Assembly: GCA_003240735.1 (NCBI GenBank)
Contig: QFNE01000005.1
Location: 135,975 to 199,974, forward strand
Source of the DNA: Paracoccus denitrificans
GTDB taxonomy: Bacteria; Pseudomonadota; Alphaproteobacteria; Rhodobacterales; Rhodobacteraceae
DNA: 64,000 nucleotides
Direction of reading: 5' to 3'
The notes under the pieces are model-generated. The model saw only the letters and a list, made by a program, of their open reading frames with translations. It did no database searches and was not told the origin of the DNA. Position numbers and translations under genes: made by a program. The first letter of the stretch is position 1; every line of letters begins with the position of its first letter. Positions 17,780 through 26,545 of this stretch are shown here, piece after piece.

Positions 17780-18489
17780 TGCTGGACGCACGCGATATCA
17801 CGCTGAAATATGCAGGCAGCCAGATCCTTTACGGGATCGACCTGGTCGCGAACGCTGGCCAGGTCACCTGCGTCATGGGCAACAACGGGGTCGGCAAGAC
17901 CAGCCTGCTCAAGGTCCTGTCAGGTAGCCACCCGCGTGCCGGCGGCACCATTTCGCTGGACGGAGAGTATCTGGGCCGGGTGAACGCGCAGACCATGGCC
18001 CGCAAGGGCGTGGCCTATGTGCCGCAGGGCCGGATGATCTTTCCGCGCCTGACGGTCCGGGAAAACCTGGAAACCGGGTTCACGGTCCTGCCGCGCGCGG
18101 AACGCACCATTCCGGACGAAATCTTTGACGCATTCCCCGTGCTGGCCGACATGGCGGGCCGGCGCGGCGGCGATCTGTCGGGCGGTCAGCAACAGCAACT
18201 CGCCATCGCCCGGGCGCTGATCATGCGGCCCAAGGTGCTTCTGTTGGATGAACCGACCGAAGGCATTCAGCCCAACATCATCCAACAGATCGGACGCGTG
18301 ATCGACAGCCTGCGCACCCGCGGCGACATGGCCATCGTGCTGGTCGAACAGTATTTCGACTTTGCCTATGATCTTGGCGACCGGTTTCTGGTGCTGGAAC
18401 GGGGTCGCGCAGTTCTGTCGGGAACCCGCGACGACGTATCAAAGGACGCCTTGCGCAATCGTCTGTCCGCGATGGGGGCAGCGGCCTGA
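17779..18489 (+). CDS. urtE: urea ABC transporter ATP-binding protein UrtE
   Basis: This 236-residue LivF-type ATPase has Walker A GNNGVGKTS, signature LSGGQQQQLAIARAL and Walker B LLLDEPTEGIQP, the last being typical of UrtE. It completes the urtABCDE operon. The convergent aldehyde dehydrogenase gene ends 28 bases away, and no strong terminator is visible in that gap. Confidence 0.96.
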   Translation: MLDARDITLKYAGSQILYGIDLVANAGQVTCVMGNNGVGKTSLLKVLSGSHPRAGGTISLDGEYLGRVNAQTMARKGVAYVPQGRMIFPRLTVRENLETGFTVLPRAERTIPDEIFDAFPVLADMAGRRGGDLSGGQQQQLAIARALIMRPKVLLLDEPTEGIQPNIIQQIGRVIDSLRTRGDMAIVLVEQYFDFAYDLGDRFLVLERGRAVLSGTRDDVSKDALRNRLSAMGAAA

Positions 18490-18517
18490 TGCCGCCCCCC
18501 GGGTCTGTCGCCAAACT

Positions 18518-19963
18518 TCAGAACGGATAGTGCTGGTTCGGGTCCTCGATCGTGATCCAGCGCAGGTCGGTGAATTCGTGGATCACCTCGGTCCCGCCGA
18601 ACCGGCCAAAGCCAGACGCGCCGACGCCCCCGAACGGCATCTGCGGCTCGTCGTTCAGGGTCGGTCCGTTGATATGGACGATCCCGCTGTGGATGCGATT
18701 GGCCACTGACAGTGCGCGGCTGATATCTTGGGAAAAGACTGCGGCTGACAGCCCGTATTCCGTGTCGTTGGCCACGGCGACGGCGGCGTCATCGCCAGAC
18801 ACGCGGATGATCGGCTTGACCGGGCCGAAGCTTTCCTCGGCGTAGACGCGCATGTCCGCCGTCACACCGTCTAGCAGCGTCGCGGCCACCATGGCGCCTT
18901 TGCGGTCGCCCCCGGCGATGACCTTGGCGCCCTTTTGGGTCGCATCCTTGATCAGCGCATCCATCTTTTCGCCCGCATCGGGCGTCACCAGCGACCCCAG
19001 CACGACCTGATCGCGGGGATCACCCCACGGCAACGCCGATGCCCGGTCAGCCAGTCTTTTCGCGAAATCGTCGGCGATGCGATCGTCCACGATGATCCTC
19101 TCGGTCGACATGCAGATCTGGCCCTGGTTCATGAACGCACCAAAGATTGCCGCGTTCACCGCGCCGTCCAGATCGGCGTCGTCCAGAATGACCAAGGGGG
19201 CTTTGCCGCCCAGTTCCAGCAAGGCAGGCTTCAGGTTTTCACCCGCCAGCCGACCGATCACACGCCCCACCTTGCTGGAGCCGGTGAAGTTCACGTGCCG
19301 CACCTCGGGTGCCTCGATCAGCGCCTTGACGACATCTGCCGCATCCTCGGGCGCGTTGGAGACATAGTTGACGGCACCGGCAGGGACACCGGCGTCAACA
19401 AAGCAGTCTATCAACAGACGATGAACGGCAGGGCACATCTCGGATGCCTTGAGGATCACCGCATTGCCGCAGGCCAAGGGCGACGCGACCGCCCGGGCGG
19501 CCAGAATGACCGGCGCGTTCCACGGCGCGATGGCCAGACAGACTCCTTTCGGCACGCGCACCGACATTGCCAGCGTGCCCGGCTTGTCCGACGGGATCGT
19601 GCGCCCGCCCACCTGCGTGGTCAGCGCCGCCGCCTCGCGGATATGACCCGCGCCCAGACCAACGTTGAACCCCGCCCAAGGCTTTGTCGCCCCGGTTTCC
19701 GTGATCATCGCGGCGATGAAGTCGTCAGCGCGCGCCTCCATCAGTTCGGCGGCCTTGTTCAGTATGCGGCGGCGGTCGTTCGGCCCCATCTTGCCCCATG
19801 CGCCGGCCCCCTCGACGGCAGCTTTCATCAAGGGTGCGATGTCGTCCTGTCCCATGGCGGCCGCAGTCGTGGCATCCTTACCCGTCACAGGGTCTTTGCG
19901 GACAAAGGTCTTGCCGCTGGCGGCCGGGGTGTCCTGTCCGCCGATACTGAAATGAATGGTCAT
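18518..19963 (-). CDS. NAD(P)-dependent aldehyde dehydrogenase, salicylaldehyde/vanillin dehydrogenase-like
   Basis: This 481-residue ALDH superfamily enzyme oxidises an aldehyde to its acid. Visible elements are the cofactor-binding NFTGSSKVGRVIG region, the general base Glu in LELGGKAP, and the catalytic Cys in NQGQICMSTERI. The pattern resembles benzaldehyde-type dehydrogenases (vanillin, salicylaldehyde). The start at MTIHFSIGG is preferred because GAGG lies 7 bases before it; an ATG 21 bases earlier is possible. The gene stands alone, convergent with urtE, so its substrate cannot be read from neighbours. Confidence 0.85.
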   Translation of the reverse strand: MTIHFSIGGQDTPAASGKTFVRKDPVTGKDATTAAAMGQDDIAPLMKAAVEGAGAWGKMGPNDRRRILNKAAELMEARADDFIAAMITETGATKPWAGFNVGLGAGHIREAAALTTQVGGRTIPSDKPGTLAMSVRVPKGVCLAIAPWNAPVILAARAVASPLACGNAVILKASEMCPAVHRLLIDCFVDAGVPAGAVNYVSNAPEDAADVVKALIEAPEVRHVNFTGSSKVGRVIGRLAGENLKPALLELGGKAPLVILDDADLDGAVNAAIFGAFMNQGQICMSTERIIVDDRIADDFAKRLADRASALPWGDPRDQVVLGSLVTPDAGEKMDALIKDATQKGAKVIAGGDRKGAMVAATLLDGVTADMRVYAEESFGPVKPIIRVSGDDAAVAVANDTEYGLSAAVFSQDISRALSVANRIHSGIVHINGPTLNDEPQMPFGGVGASGFGRFGGTEVIHEFTDLRWITIEDPNQHYPF

Positions 19964-20061
19964 GATGGCCTCGTGTCGTTGCATCCCCGCCAAATGGGGT
20001 TCGGGCAGACAACGCGCAGATCGCCAAATCGATCACACCCAAGGGTTTTGCATACTGGAAC

Positions 20062-20084
20062 GTGACATGACGGCGCGGTGTCAC
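20062..20084. promoter_or_regulatory. inverted repeat in the aldehyde dehydrogenase / nitroreductase divergent region
   Basis: GTGACA (20062-20067) and TGTCAC (20079-20084) form a perfect inverted repeat with an 11-base spacer. The 293-base gap separates two divergent genes and otherwise shows no coding potential. It may bind a dimeric regulator for either gene; no regulator gene is adjacent. Confidence 0.3.
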
Positions 20085-20256
20085 GGCGCTGTCAGCACAA
20101 CTGAGGTATGCCACAGCAGGGACTTGATGGTCCGGCGCATTGGACTAGATCAAGGCCCATCGCCGATTACGGCGGCCCGAACGCATGGACGCGTCCGGCG
20201 TCACATCGAAACCCCGCACGGACATATCCGCCAACGGGACTGAAAGGTTGAAGACA

Positions 20257-20859
20257 ATGTCGAACAAGACCCTTGAACTGTTGGCCAACCGCCGCACCCA
20301 ATACGCACTGGGCGACAAGCTGCCGTTGTCGCACGACCAGATCGAAGCACTGGTCAAAGAGGCGATCCGCCTTGCGCCGTCGTCCTTCAACTCGCAAAGC
20401 TCGAGGGCGGTGATCCTGTTTGGTGCGGAAAGTAAAAAGGTCTGGTCGCTGATCGAGGGCGAGCTGCGCAAGATCGTTCCTGCCGAAAACTTTGCGTCGA
20501 CCGAAGCCAAGATGCAGGGGTTTGCGTCTGGCGCCGGCACCATCCTGTTCTATGAAGATCAGGCCACCATCGAAAAGCTGCAGCAGGACTTTGCGCTGTA
20601 TGCAGACGCATTCCCGGGCTTCTCGGCGAACTCGGCGGGAATGGCGCAGCTGGCCGTCTGGACCGCGCTGGCCGAAGAAGGCATCGGCGCCAGCCTGCAG
20701 CATTACAGCCCCATCGCCGATGAAGCGCTGGCCAAGGCGTTCGACGTCCCAAGCAGCTGGAAGCTGATTGCGCAGATGCCGTTCGGGTCGAACGAATCCG
20801 CCCCCGGCGACAAGACCTTCATCAACGACGATGACCGTTTCGCGGTCTACGGCAAGTAA
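20257..20859 (+). CDS. nitroreductase family protein (Frm2/Hbn1-like)
   Basis: This 200-residue FMN-dependent oxidoreductase starts at MSNKTLELLANRRTQYAL with an AAAGG ribosome binding site. The APSSFNSQSSRAVILFG block with the N-terminal RRT motif is the signature of the Frm2/Hbn1-like branch, whose members are linked to lipid signalling and oxidative stress responses in fungi and are common but uncharacterised in bacteria. FMN-binding Arg/Ser residues near the N-terminus and the GIGASLQHY segment are present. Its physiological substrate is unknown. Confidence 0.86.
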   Translation: MSNKTLELLANRRTQYALGDKLPLSHDQIEALVKEAIRLAPSSFNSQSSRAVILFGAESKKVWSLIEGELRKIVPAENFASTEAKMQGFASGAGTILFYEDQATIEKLQQDFALYADAFPGFSANSAGMAQLAVWTALAEEGIGASLQHYSPIADEALAKAFDVPSSWKLIAQMPFGSNESAPGDKTFINDDDRFAVYGK

Positions 20860-20889
20860 GGCTGTCGCCAGGCCCGGTCGTGGCGCGGT

Positions 20890-21879
20890 TCAGGCCGCTG
20901 CCATGATCGGGCCATCGATCAGCCGCATCAGATCACCGAAATGCCCGTCCGAGCGGGCGGGACGCGTCGGGTCCGAGGTGATCGCCACGGCCAGATTGCG
21001 GCGCGTGTTCGACGCGATGATCTGACCGCCATATCCCCGCGCGATCGTCCAACCGTCTCGGCTGAGAAACCAGCCATACCCGTAGGCAAGCCCCGAAAAC
21101 GGTGACCGCGTGCGCCCCTGTTGCGATGCGCGAACCCAATCTGCGGGGACCACCTGCCGGCCGTCGAACTGTCCGCCGTCGCGCATCATGACGGCCACGC
21201 GCAGCATCGCTTCGGGCGTCAGGGCCATTTCGTTGCCCCCGAAATAGTATCCCTGCGGATCGCGCGTCCACGCGGGCACATCGATCCCAAGCCCCTGCCC
21301 CAGCGTCTGACGCGCCTGCTGCAGCAGCGTCTGCCCGGTCGCCACCGCCAGCGCGGCGCCCAGCACATGCGTCGTCCCGGTCGAATAGATCATTGGCCCG
21401 CCATTCGGACCCAGCCGCGGTTGCCGCAGGGCGTAGGCAACCCAGTTCCGCGACGATATCCACGACCCGTAATTGGGCCCTGACGTGCTGCCCAGACCAC
21501 CCCGAAGCGTGACAAGGTTCTCCATCGTCAACCCGGCCGCCCCTTCGGTCGCATCCTGAGGAATCAGCCTGGGCGCAACCTCGGCCAAGGTCTGGGACAG
21601 ATCCTTGATATCCCCGCGCGCAATCGCCGCGCCAAGAAGAAGTGCCAGCAAGCTTTTGGAGCATGACTTGATGTTCGCTGCCCGCTTCAGGCTAGCGCCG
21701 CGATAGGCTTCGGCAACGATCACCTCGGTCCCGCGCTGCACCATGATCGTCTGCAACTGGTCCAACCCCCGCGCCGCAGTGCGGATCGCAATCGCAGGGT
21801 CGGACTGCGCCCGCAGCACTGTTGGCATGCAAAGCAAAGCCATACCTGCTGTCGCGAAAACGCGGCGGTTCACGGGCAT
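20890..21879 (-). CDS. exported serine hydrolase, class C beta-lactamase fold
   Basis: This 329-residue protein has a Tat-like N-terminus (NRRVFATAG) and a cleavage site near VLRAQ, so it is probably exported. The SxxK nucleophile motif is SCSK, and the usual YxN is replaced by YST. A GYGGQ segment stands where HxG/KTG normally occurs. This fits a beta-lactamase-related esterase or peptidase rather than an antibiotic-resistance enzyme. The second ATG is chosen because AGGAGG lies 7 bases before it, while the first ATG is too close. Confidence 0.8.
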   Translation of the reverse strand: MPVNRRVFATAGMALLCMPTVLRAQSDPAIAIRTAARGLDQLQTIMVQRGTEVIVAEAYRGASLKRAANIKSCSKSLLALLLGAAIARGDIKDLSQTLAEVAPRLIPQDATEGAAGLTMENLVTLRGGLGSTSGPNYGSWISSRNWVAYALRQPRLGPNGGPMIYSTGTTHVLGAALAVATGQTLLQQARQTLGQGLGIDVPAWTRDPQGYYFGGNEMALTPEAMLRVAVMMRDGGQFDGRQVVPADWVRASQQGRTRSPFSGLAYGYGWFLSRDGWTIARGYGGQIIASNTRRNLAVAITSDPTRPARSDGHFGDLMRLIDGPIMAAA

Positions 21880-21927
21880 CGGCATCCTCCTACTTCTGGC
21901 GTCGGGTCGGCCGGATCGAACCAGACT

Positions 21928-22239
21928 TCAGTCAGCGGCCTGCCCGGGCCGGGTCGTGAACAGGTCGGCCCATTCGGGATGGTGCGCATATTGACGCGCG
22001 ACGAACTGGCAACGCGGAACAATCCTGAACCCTTCAGACCGGGCGTCCGACAGCAGCTTGTCCAACAGCGCCTCGGCGACACCCTGACCCCGCGCCTCAT
22101 TGGGGACAAAGGTGTGATCAGCGCTGACGACGCCCGAGCCTTCCTTGGTATAGGCGAGCTCGGCGTCGCCCCCGTCGACATGGGCGACATAGCGCCCTCC
22201 GTTGCTTGCATCTTCACGCGTGACATTGATCTCGGCCAT
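21928..22239 (-). CDS. small GNAT-like N-acetyltransferase (YjdJ-type)
   Basis: This 103-residue protein matches the single-domain YjdJ-like acetyltransferases: an acetyl-CoA-binding region HTFVPNEARGQGVAEALLDKLL with the Q/RxxGxG/A loop, then RIVPRCQFVARQYAHHPEW with a conserved Cys and tandem His-Pro. The start at MAEINVTRED has an AGGGGG ribosome binding site; an upstream extension to 22350 lacks family similarity. The acceptor is unknown. Confidence 0.83.
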   Translation of the reverse strand: MAEINVTREDASNGGRYVAHVDGGDAELAYTKEGSGVVSADHTFVPNEARGQGVAEALLDKLLSDARSEGFRIVPRCQFVARQYAHHPEWADLFTTRPGQAAD

Positions 22240-22423
22240 GGTGACCCCCTGTCGTTCATGTTCAAGGATAACCACCGCCATCGCCCACAGGTTTCCGATC
22301 AAGAGACCAAGGCGAAAATCCGACCGTTTTGGTTGACAATCGTCACCCACGCTCTAGTCATGCGCCCAAGCAGCCAGATCGCCGCGCGGTTGAGCCGAAA
22401 ATCCATCCATCGGGAGTATCCGC

Positions 22424-23860
22424 ATGCGTACCCTTTCCTTGCGCACCCTTCTGGGCGCATCCGCAATCAGTCTGGCCCTGACCCTGCCAGCCAGCGCTGA
22501 AACCATCTTCACCCCATCGAACGATGGCTTTCCGGGGTCGGTGCGGGCGGCATCTGTCGAACAGGGCATGCCGATCCTGCAAGGTGGCGCGGTCAAGATC
22601 AGCGGCGAAAAGCTGATCCCCGGCCAGCAGATCACCTTGATGCGCGGCACGACAAAACTGAACGACGAGCCGATCACCGTTGACGCCGATGGCGCCTTCA
22701 GCTTCGATCTGACGCTGGACACGGATGCTGCCATCGGGCTGCAACCGATCGTGGTTCTGGCTGAAAACCCCGCCGCGGCCGAGGTGGTCGAATTGAAGAT
22801 TTCCCCTGACGTCCCCGTGACCGGTACCGATCGCTTCGATCTGACCAGCGAGAAGATCGCAAATGGCCTTTATCAGGTCATCTATTCGCCCAAATCGGAC
22901 GCGCTGTTCGTGACATCGGCCGTGGGTCGCCCGCCGGTCAAGGAATCTGCCGTGTCCAAGGTCGACCCTGCGACGCTGAAAGTCGTGGCCCAAGCCACGC
23001 CGCCCGAAGCCCCGGCGCGTCCCGGCGCCCCTGCCCCTGCCCCTGCAGCGGGCGGCAAGCCCGACGACGGCCGACCCGCCCTGTTTGCGGCATACGGTGT
23101 CGGCGTCGACGACGCCCATGACAACGTCTGGGTCACGAACACGCGTCAGGACACCATCGCCGTCTACAAGCAGTCCGACCTGTCGCTCGTCAAACAGTTC
23201 GAACCCGGCGCCGTGACCCATTCCCGCGATGTCGTCATCGACGAGGCGAACGGGCGCGCCTATGCGTCCGCCACCGGCACCGGCAATATCGAGGTGTTTG
23301 ACACCGCATCGCTGGAACAGCTGGACCCCATCGTCATCAAGTCGGGCCAGCGCGGCGGTCAGTTTTCGACCATGGCGCTGGACATTGATTCCGCCTCCGG
23401 CACGCTGGTGACCGTGTCGATGGACACCAATGAACTGGCGGTCGTCGATGTGGCAACGGGCGAATCCAACGTCTTCCCGCTGCCAGGTGCCAAGGTCGCG
23501 TCCGGTGTGGCCTATGATGCCAAGGACAAGCGCGCCTATGTCGTGTCGCAGGCGACCGACAACCTTCTGATCGTGAACGCGGAAGACGGGACGGTTCTGC
23601 ACGACGTCGAAACCGGCGCAGGCCCGCTGAATGTCACCTTCGATCCGGCAAGCCGGCTGGCTTACATCGCCAATCGCGGCGCCGGAACTATCACGGTCGT
23701 GAACCCGGACGGTGAAATCGTCGGCAACCTGGAAGTCGGCACCTATCCGAACCAGCTGCGCGCCGATGGCAAGGGCAACATCTGGGCGGTCAACAAGTCG
23801 CGCGGACAGGATGACGATGCAGGCGACCGGCTGACGCGGATCATCCCCAAAGCAAACTAA
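22424..23860 (+). CDS. periplasmic YncE-like beta-propeller protein
   Basis: This 478-residue protein has a signal peptide (about 1-25, ending ASA). A short beta-rich domain precedes a seven-bladed YncE/YVTN-type propeller with repeated units such as VWVTNTRQDTIAVYKQSDLSL and AYVVSQATDNLLIVNAEDG, shown here in separate blades. A Pro-Ala-rich insertion (about residues 197-217) interrupts one blade. In E. coli the propeller protein YncE is encoded beside the TonB-dependent receptor YncD; here a TonB-dependent receptor gene also follows, 287 bases downstream. Its exact role is not known. Confidence 0.82.
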   Translation: MRTLSLRTLLGASAISLALTLPASAETIFTPSNDGFPGSVRAASVEQGMPILQGGAVKISGEKLIPGQQITLMRGTTKLNDEPITVDADGAFSFDLTLDTDAAIGLQPIVVLAENPAAAEVVELKISPDVPVTGTDRFDLTSEKIANGLYQVIYSPKSDALFVTSAVGRPPVKESAVSKVDPATLKVVAQATPPEAPARPGAPAPAPAAGGKPDDGRPALFAAYGVGVDDAHDNVWVTNTRQDTIAVYKQSDLSLVKQFEPGAVTHSRDVVIDEANGRAYASATGTGNIEVFDTASLEQLDPIVIKSGQRGGQFSTMALDIDSASGTLVTVSMDTNELAVVDVATGESNVFPLPGAKVASGVAYDAKDKRAYVVSQATDNLLIVNAEDGTVLHDVETGAGPLNVTFDPASRLAYIANRGAGTITVVNPDGEIVGNLEVGTYPNQLRADGKGNIWAVNKSRGQDDDAGDRLTRIIPKAN

Positions 23861-23882
23861 CTTCGCCCTAACCGGCAACAAT

Positions 23883-23917
23883 CAGGCGACGCGCAGCCAC
23901 AGGCCGCGCGTCGCCTG
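23883..23917. terminator. hairpin after the YncE-like gene
   Basis: A perfect 12-bp stem (CAGGCGACGCGC with GCGCGTCGCCTG, 11-base loop) follows the stop codon by 22 bases. No U-run follows directly, so it is either a weak terminator or an mRNA end-protecting structure. The remaining AT-rich bases to 24147 probably hold the promoter of the TonB receptor gene. Confidence 0.55.
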
Positions 23918-24147
23918 CGCGTGCGCATATTTATCAAACCATTGAATTTGTTGCAATTTAATCACTTCTGAAAGTCGGCTGTCACGATCTGTTGACCCGG
24001 CCCGACACTTTGCGCCACACGCGATGGCAAGGGCGCGCCCCCGCGCGGGACGGGCCATCACATCGCCAGCCTCTGTCAGCCAGCCACATCGTCGTCAGGG
24101 CGCGTGTTCCGCACGCCGCCCATCATCTGGCTTATCGGAGAGTTTCC

Positions 24148-26229
24148 ATGCCCCAGAACACGCCGCAGCGCCGCCGCGCGTTTGCCAATTCCACGGCCCG
24201 CATCGCGCTGGCATCCGCACTGGCCTTCAGCACGGCCCCGACTGCGCTGCTGGCGCAGAACGTCGAAGACCCGAGTGCCGCCCAGAACATCGTTCTGGAC
24301 ACGGTCGTCATCACCGCCGCCGGTTTTGAGCAGCTGTTGAAAGACGCACCTGCCAGCGTCACCGTCGTCACGGCTGACGAGCTGGAAAAGGGAAATGCAA
24401 CCAGCCTGACCGACATGCTGAAGGACGTCCAAGGCGTCACTGCCACAGGCAACCCGAACGAACAGGATATCCAGATCCGCGGGATGCCGGGGCAGTACAC
24501 GCTGATCCTGGTCGACGGCAAACGCCAGAACACCCGCGATTCGCGCACCAACGGGTCGGGCGGCTATGAACAAAGCCTGATCCCCCCGGTGTCTGCCATC
24601 GAGCGGATCGAGGTCGTGCGCGGTCCGATGTCGTCCCTTTACGGGTCCGACGCGATGGGTGGCGTGATCAACATCATCACCAAGAAGGTCGCCGATGTCT
24701 GGAGTGGCGAGGCCACGGCCTCGACCACGCTGCAGGAAGACGACGACTTCGGCAATTCGCGCCAGCTGTCGTTCTACAGCTCGGGTCCGCTGGTCGCCGA
24801 CAAACTTGGCCTGCAACTTTGGGGCCGCGTCCTGCGTCAGGACCGCGCCGGCACCGAAGACGGCCTGAACTCCGCCGACGAGAAAGACCTGACCGCCCGC
24901 CTGACCTGGACGCCGGACGATGCGCAGACGATCCGCTTCGAAGGGGGCAGCACCCGCATCGAACGCGAGCCTTATGCGCAGGAAAGCTACAGCAAGAACA
25001 ACCGTGATCATCTGTCGCTGTCACATGACGGCCAATGGGCATGGGGCACGACCGAGGTGTCGCTGCAGCGCGAATGGGCGGAACGCACCAACTTCACCGA
25101 CGCCGAGGGTGAAAACCCCCGCTCGCCGGAAATCCGCAACACGGTGCTGGACGCCAAGGCGACCCTGCAAGCCGGCGCCAACAACGAACACAAGATCAGC
25201 ATCGGCGGCCAATATCTGAACGCGCAGCTGACCGACCAGAATCCCGGCTATCGCACCGGGCTGGATGAAAAATTCAGCGTCGATCAGTGGTCGCTGTTCA
25301 TCGAAGACGAATGGCAGCTGCGCGACGACTTCGCACTGACGACGGGCCTGCGTTACAACGACCACGAAAACTACAAAGGCAACTTCACGCCCCGCCTGTA
25401 TGGTGTGTGGAGCGCGACCGACGCGTGGACCGTCAAGGGCGGCGTGTCGACCGGTTTCCGTGCGCCGGACATCCGTTCGATCACACCGAACTATGCCTAT
25501 ACCACGGGCGGCGGACGGTGCAGCGTCACGAACACCTGCGGCGTCATTCTGGCCGATCCCGACCTGAAGGCCGAAAAGTCGACCAGCATCGAGCTCTCTG
25601 CGATGTACGATCAGGGTCCGTTGCAGTTCAGTGCAACCGCGTTCCAGACCAAGTTCAAGGACAAGATCGAAAACTATCGCACGGATCAACTGTGGGACGG
25701 CCCGCAATACATCGGTTCAGACGGACAGCCGCACCGCTACTTCGTCTGGTATAACCGCAACGTGTCCAGCGCCCGCATCCGCGGGGTCGAGCTGACCGCC
25801 AGCTATGACGTCAATGACGATCTGCGGGTGCGCGGAAACTATACCTATACCAAGTCAGAGCAGGAAACCGGCGACTACAAGGGCTTCCCACTGTCGCGGA
25901 CGCCCAAGCACATGGCCAGCCTGCGTGCAGACTGGACGACGCCGGTCGAAGGGTTGGACCTCTGGGGTGCCGCCAACTACCACGGGACCGAGATCAATGC
26001 GGGCATGCGGGTCGGCCCCAACGGCCGTCCGATCACCATCAACGGTGTCGAGGGTCGCAAGTATGACGCCTACACCACCGTCGATCTGGGCCTGAACTAC
26101 GAACTGAACGAAAACGCGGTGCTGAATTTTGCCGTCTACAACGCCTTCGACAAACGCGTCGAAGTCGAAGACGCCAACACCGTTCTGGAAGGCCGCCGTC
26201 TGTGGCTGGGGCTGACCGGCAAGTTCTGA
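24148..26229 (+). CDS. TonB-dependent outer-membrane receptor (FepA/CirA-like)
   Basis: This 693-residue receptor has a signal peptide (ending near TALLAQN) and a TonB box-like DTVVITAAG. The plug domain contains SLTDMLKDVQGV, IQIRGMPGQYTLILVDGKR and ERIEVVRGPMSSLYGSDAMGGVINIIT, listed as separate pieces. A beta-barrel follows, ending in the expected aromatic residue (GLTGKF). The family imports iron-siderophore, catecholate or colicin-type ligands using TonB energy. The start is set by the GGAGAG site; the upstream in-frame extension lacks a signal peptide. Pairing with the propeller gene recalls E. coli YncD/YncE. The ligand is unknown. Confidence 0.88.
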   Translation: MPQNTPQRRRAFANSTARIALASALAFSTAPTALLAQNVEDPSAAQNIVLDTVVITAAGFEQLLKDAPASVTVVTADELEKGNATSLTDMLKDVQGVTATGNPNEQDIQIRGMPGQYTLILVDGKRQNTRDSRTNGSGGYEQSLIPPVSAIERIEVVRGPMSSLYGSDAMGGVINIITKKVADVWSGEATASTTLQEDDDFGNSRQLSFYSSGPLVADKLGLQLWGRVLRQDRAGTEDGLNSADEKDLTARLTWTPDDAQTIRFEGGSTRIEREPYAQESYSKNNRDHLSLSHDGQWAWGTTEVSLQREWAERTNFTDAEGENPRSPEIRNTVLDAKATLQAGANNEHKISIGGQYLNAQLTDQNPGYRTGLDEKFSVDQWSLFIEDEWQLRDDFALTTGLRYNDHENYKGNFTPRLYGVWSATDAWTVKGGVSTGFRAPDIRSITPNYAYTTGGGRCSVTNTCGVILADPDLKAEKSTSIELSAMYDQGPLQFSATAFQTKFKDKIENYRTDQLWDGPQYIGSDGQPHRYFVWYNRNVSSARIRGVELTASYDVNDDLRVRGNYTYTKSEQETGDYKGFPLSRTPKHMASLRADWTTPVEGLDLWGAANYHGTEINAGMRVGPNGRPITINGVEGRKYDAYTTVDLGLNYELNENAVLNFAVYNAFDKRVEVEDANTVLEGRRLWLGLTGKF

Positions 26230-26256
26230 TCCTGCCTATCGATTGACCATCTGAGA

Positions 26257-26281
26257 GGGCGCCCGAGCGGCGCCCTTTTTT
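26257..26281 (+). terminator. rho-independent terminator after the TonB receptor gene
   Basis: GGGCGCC (26257-26263) pairs with GGCGCCC (26269-26275) across a 5-base loop, followed by six T residues. It isolates the receptor gene from the glycine riboswitch transcript. Confidence 0.9.
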
Positions 26282-26341
26282 CATGTAGTGCAGTCCCTGA
26301 AATCACTTGCCAGTCGCCCCGCCTTGCGGCTAGGTCACCCC

Positions 26342-26506
26342 CGAACGTCGGGAGACGCTGGCGCAAGCCAGGGCCGAAGGAGCAACCGCCCCGGTAAACT
26401 CTCAGGCAAAAAGACCGTCGTTCGCCGAAAACTCTGGAGAGTGGCCATCCGGCCCGCCGAAGGGATAACGATCTCAGGCGCCCATCCGTGGGCAGGGACA
26501 GAGGGG
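26342..26506 (+). ncRNA. tandem glycine riboswitch upstream of gcvT
   Basis: Two glycine aptamers lie in tandem. Aptamer 1 (about 26342-26424) has the GGGAGA opening, the core CCGAAGGAGCAA and the CTCTCAGGCAAA element, closed by CGAACG/CGTTCG. Aptamer 2 (about 26430-26506) has CTCTGGAGAG, CCGCCGAAGGGATAAC, ATCTCAGGC and closes with CAGAG. The short linker is typical. Glycine binding should turn on gcvTHP. Downstream, GGGCATC (26505-26511) can pair with GATGCCC (26539-26545), which covers part of the Shine-Dalgarno sequence and the bases up to the start codon, suggesting translational control. Confidence 0.93.
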
Positions 26507-26545
26507 GCATCTTGATCGCGGCCCCATGCCGCCCGGAGGATGCCC

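Noticed and set aside
20123..20154. TTGAT and ATCAA pair suggesting an FNR site
   Set aside because: The spacing between half-sites is about 20 bases, not the 4 bases required for FNR.
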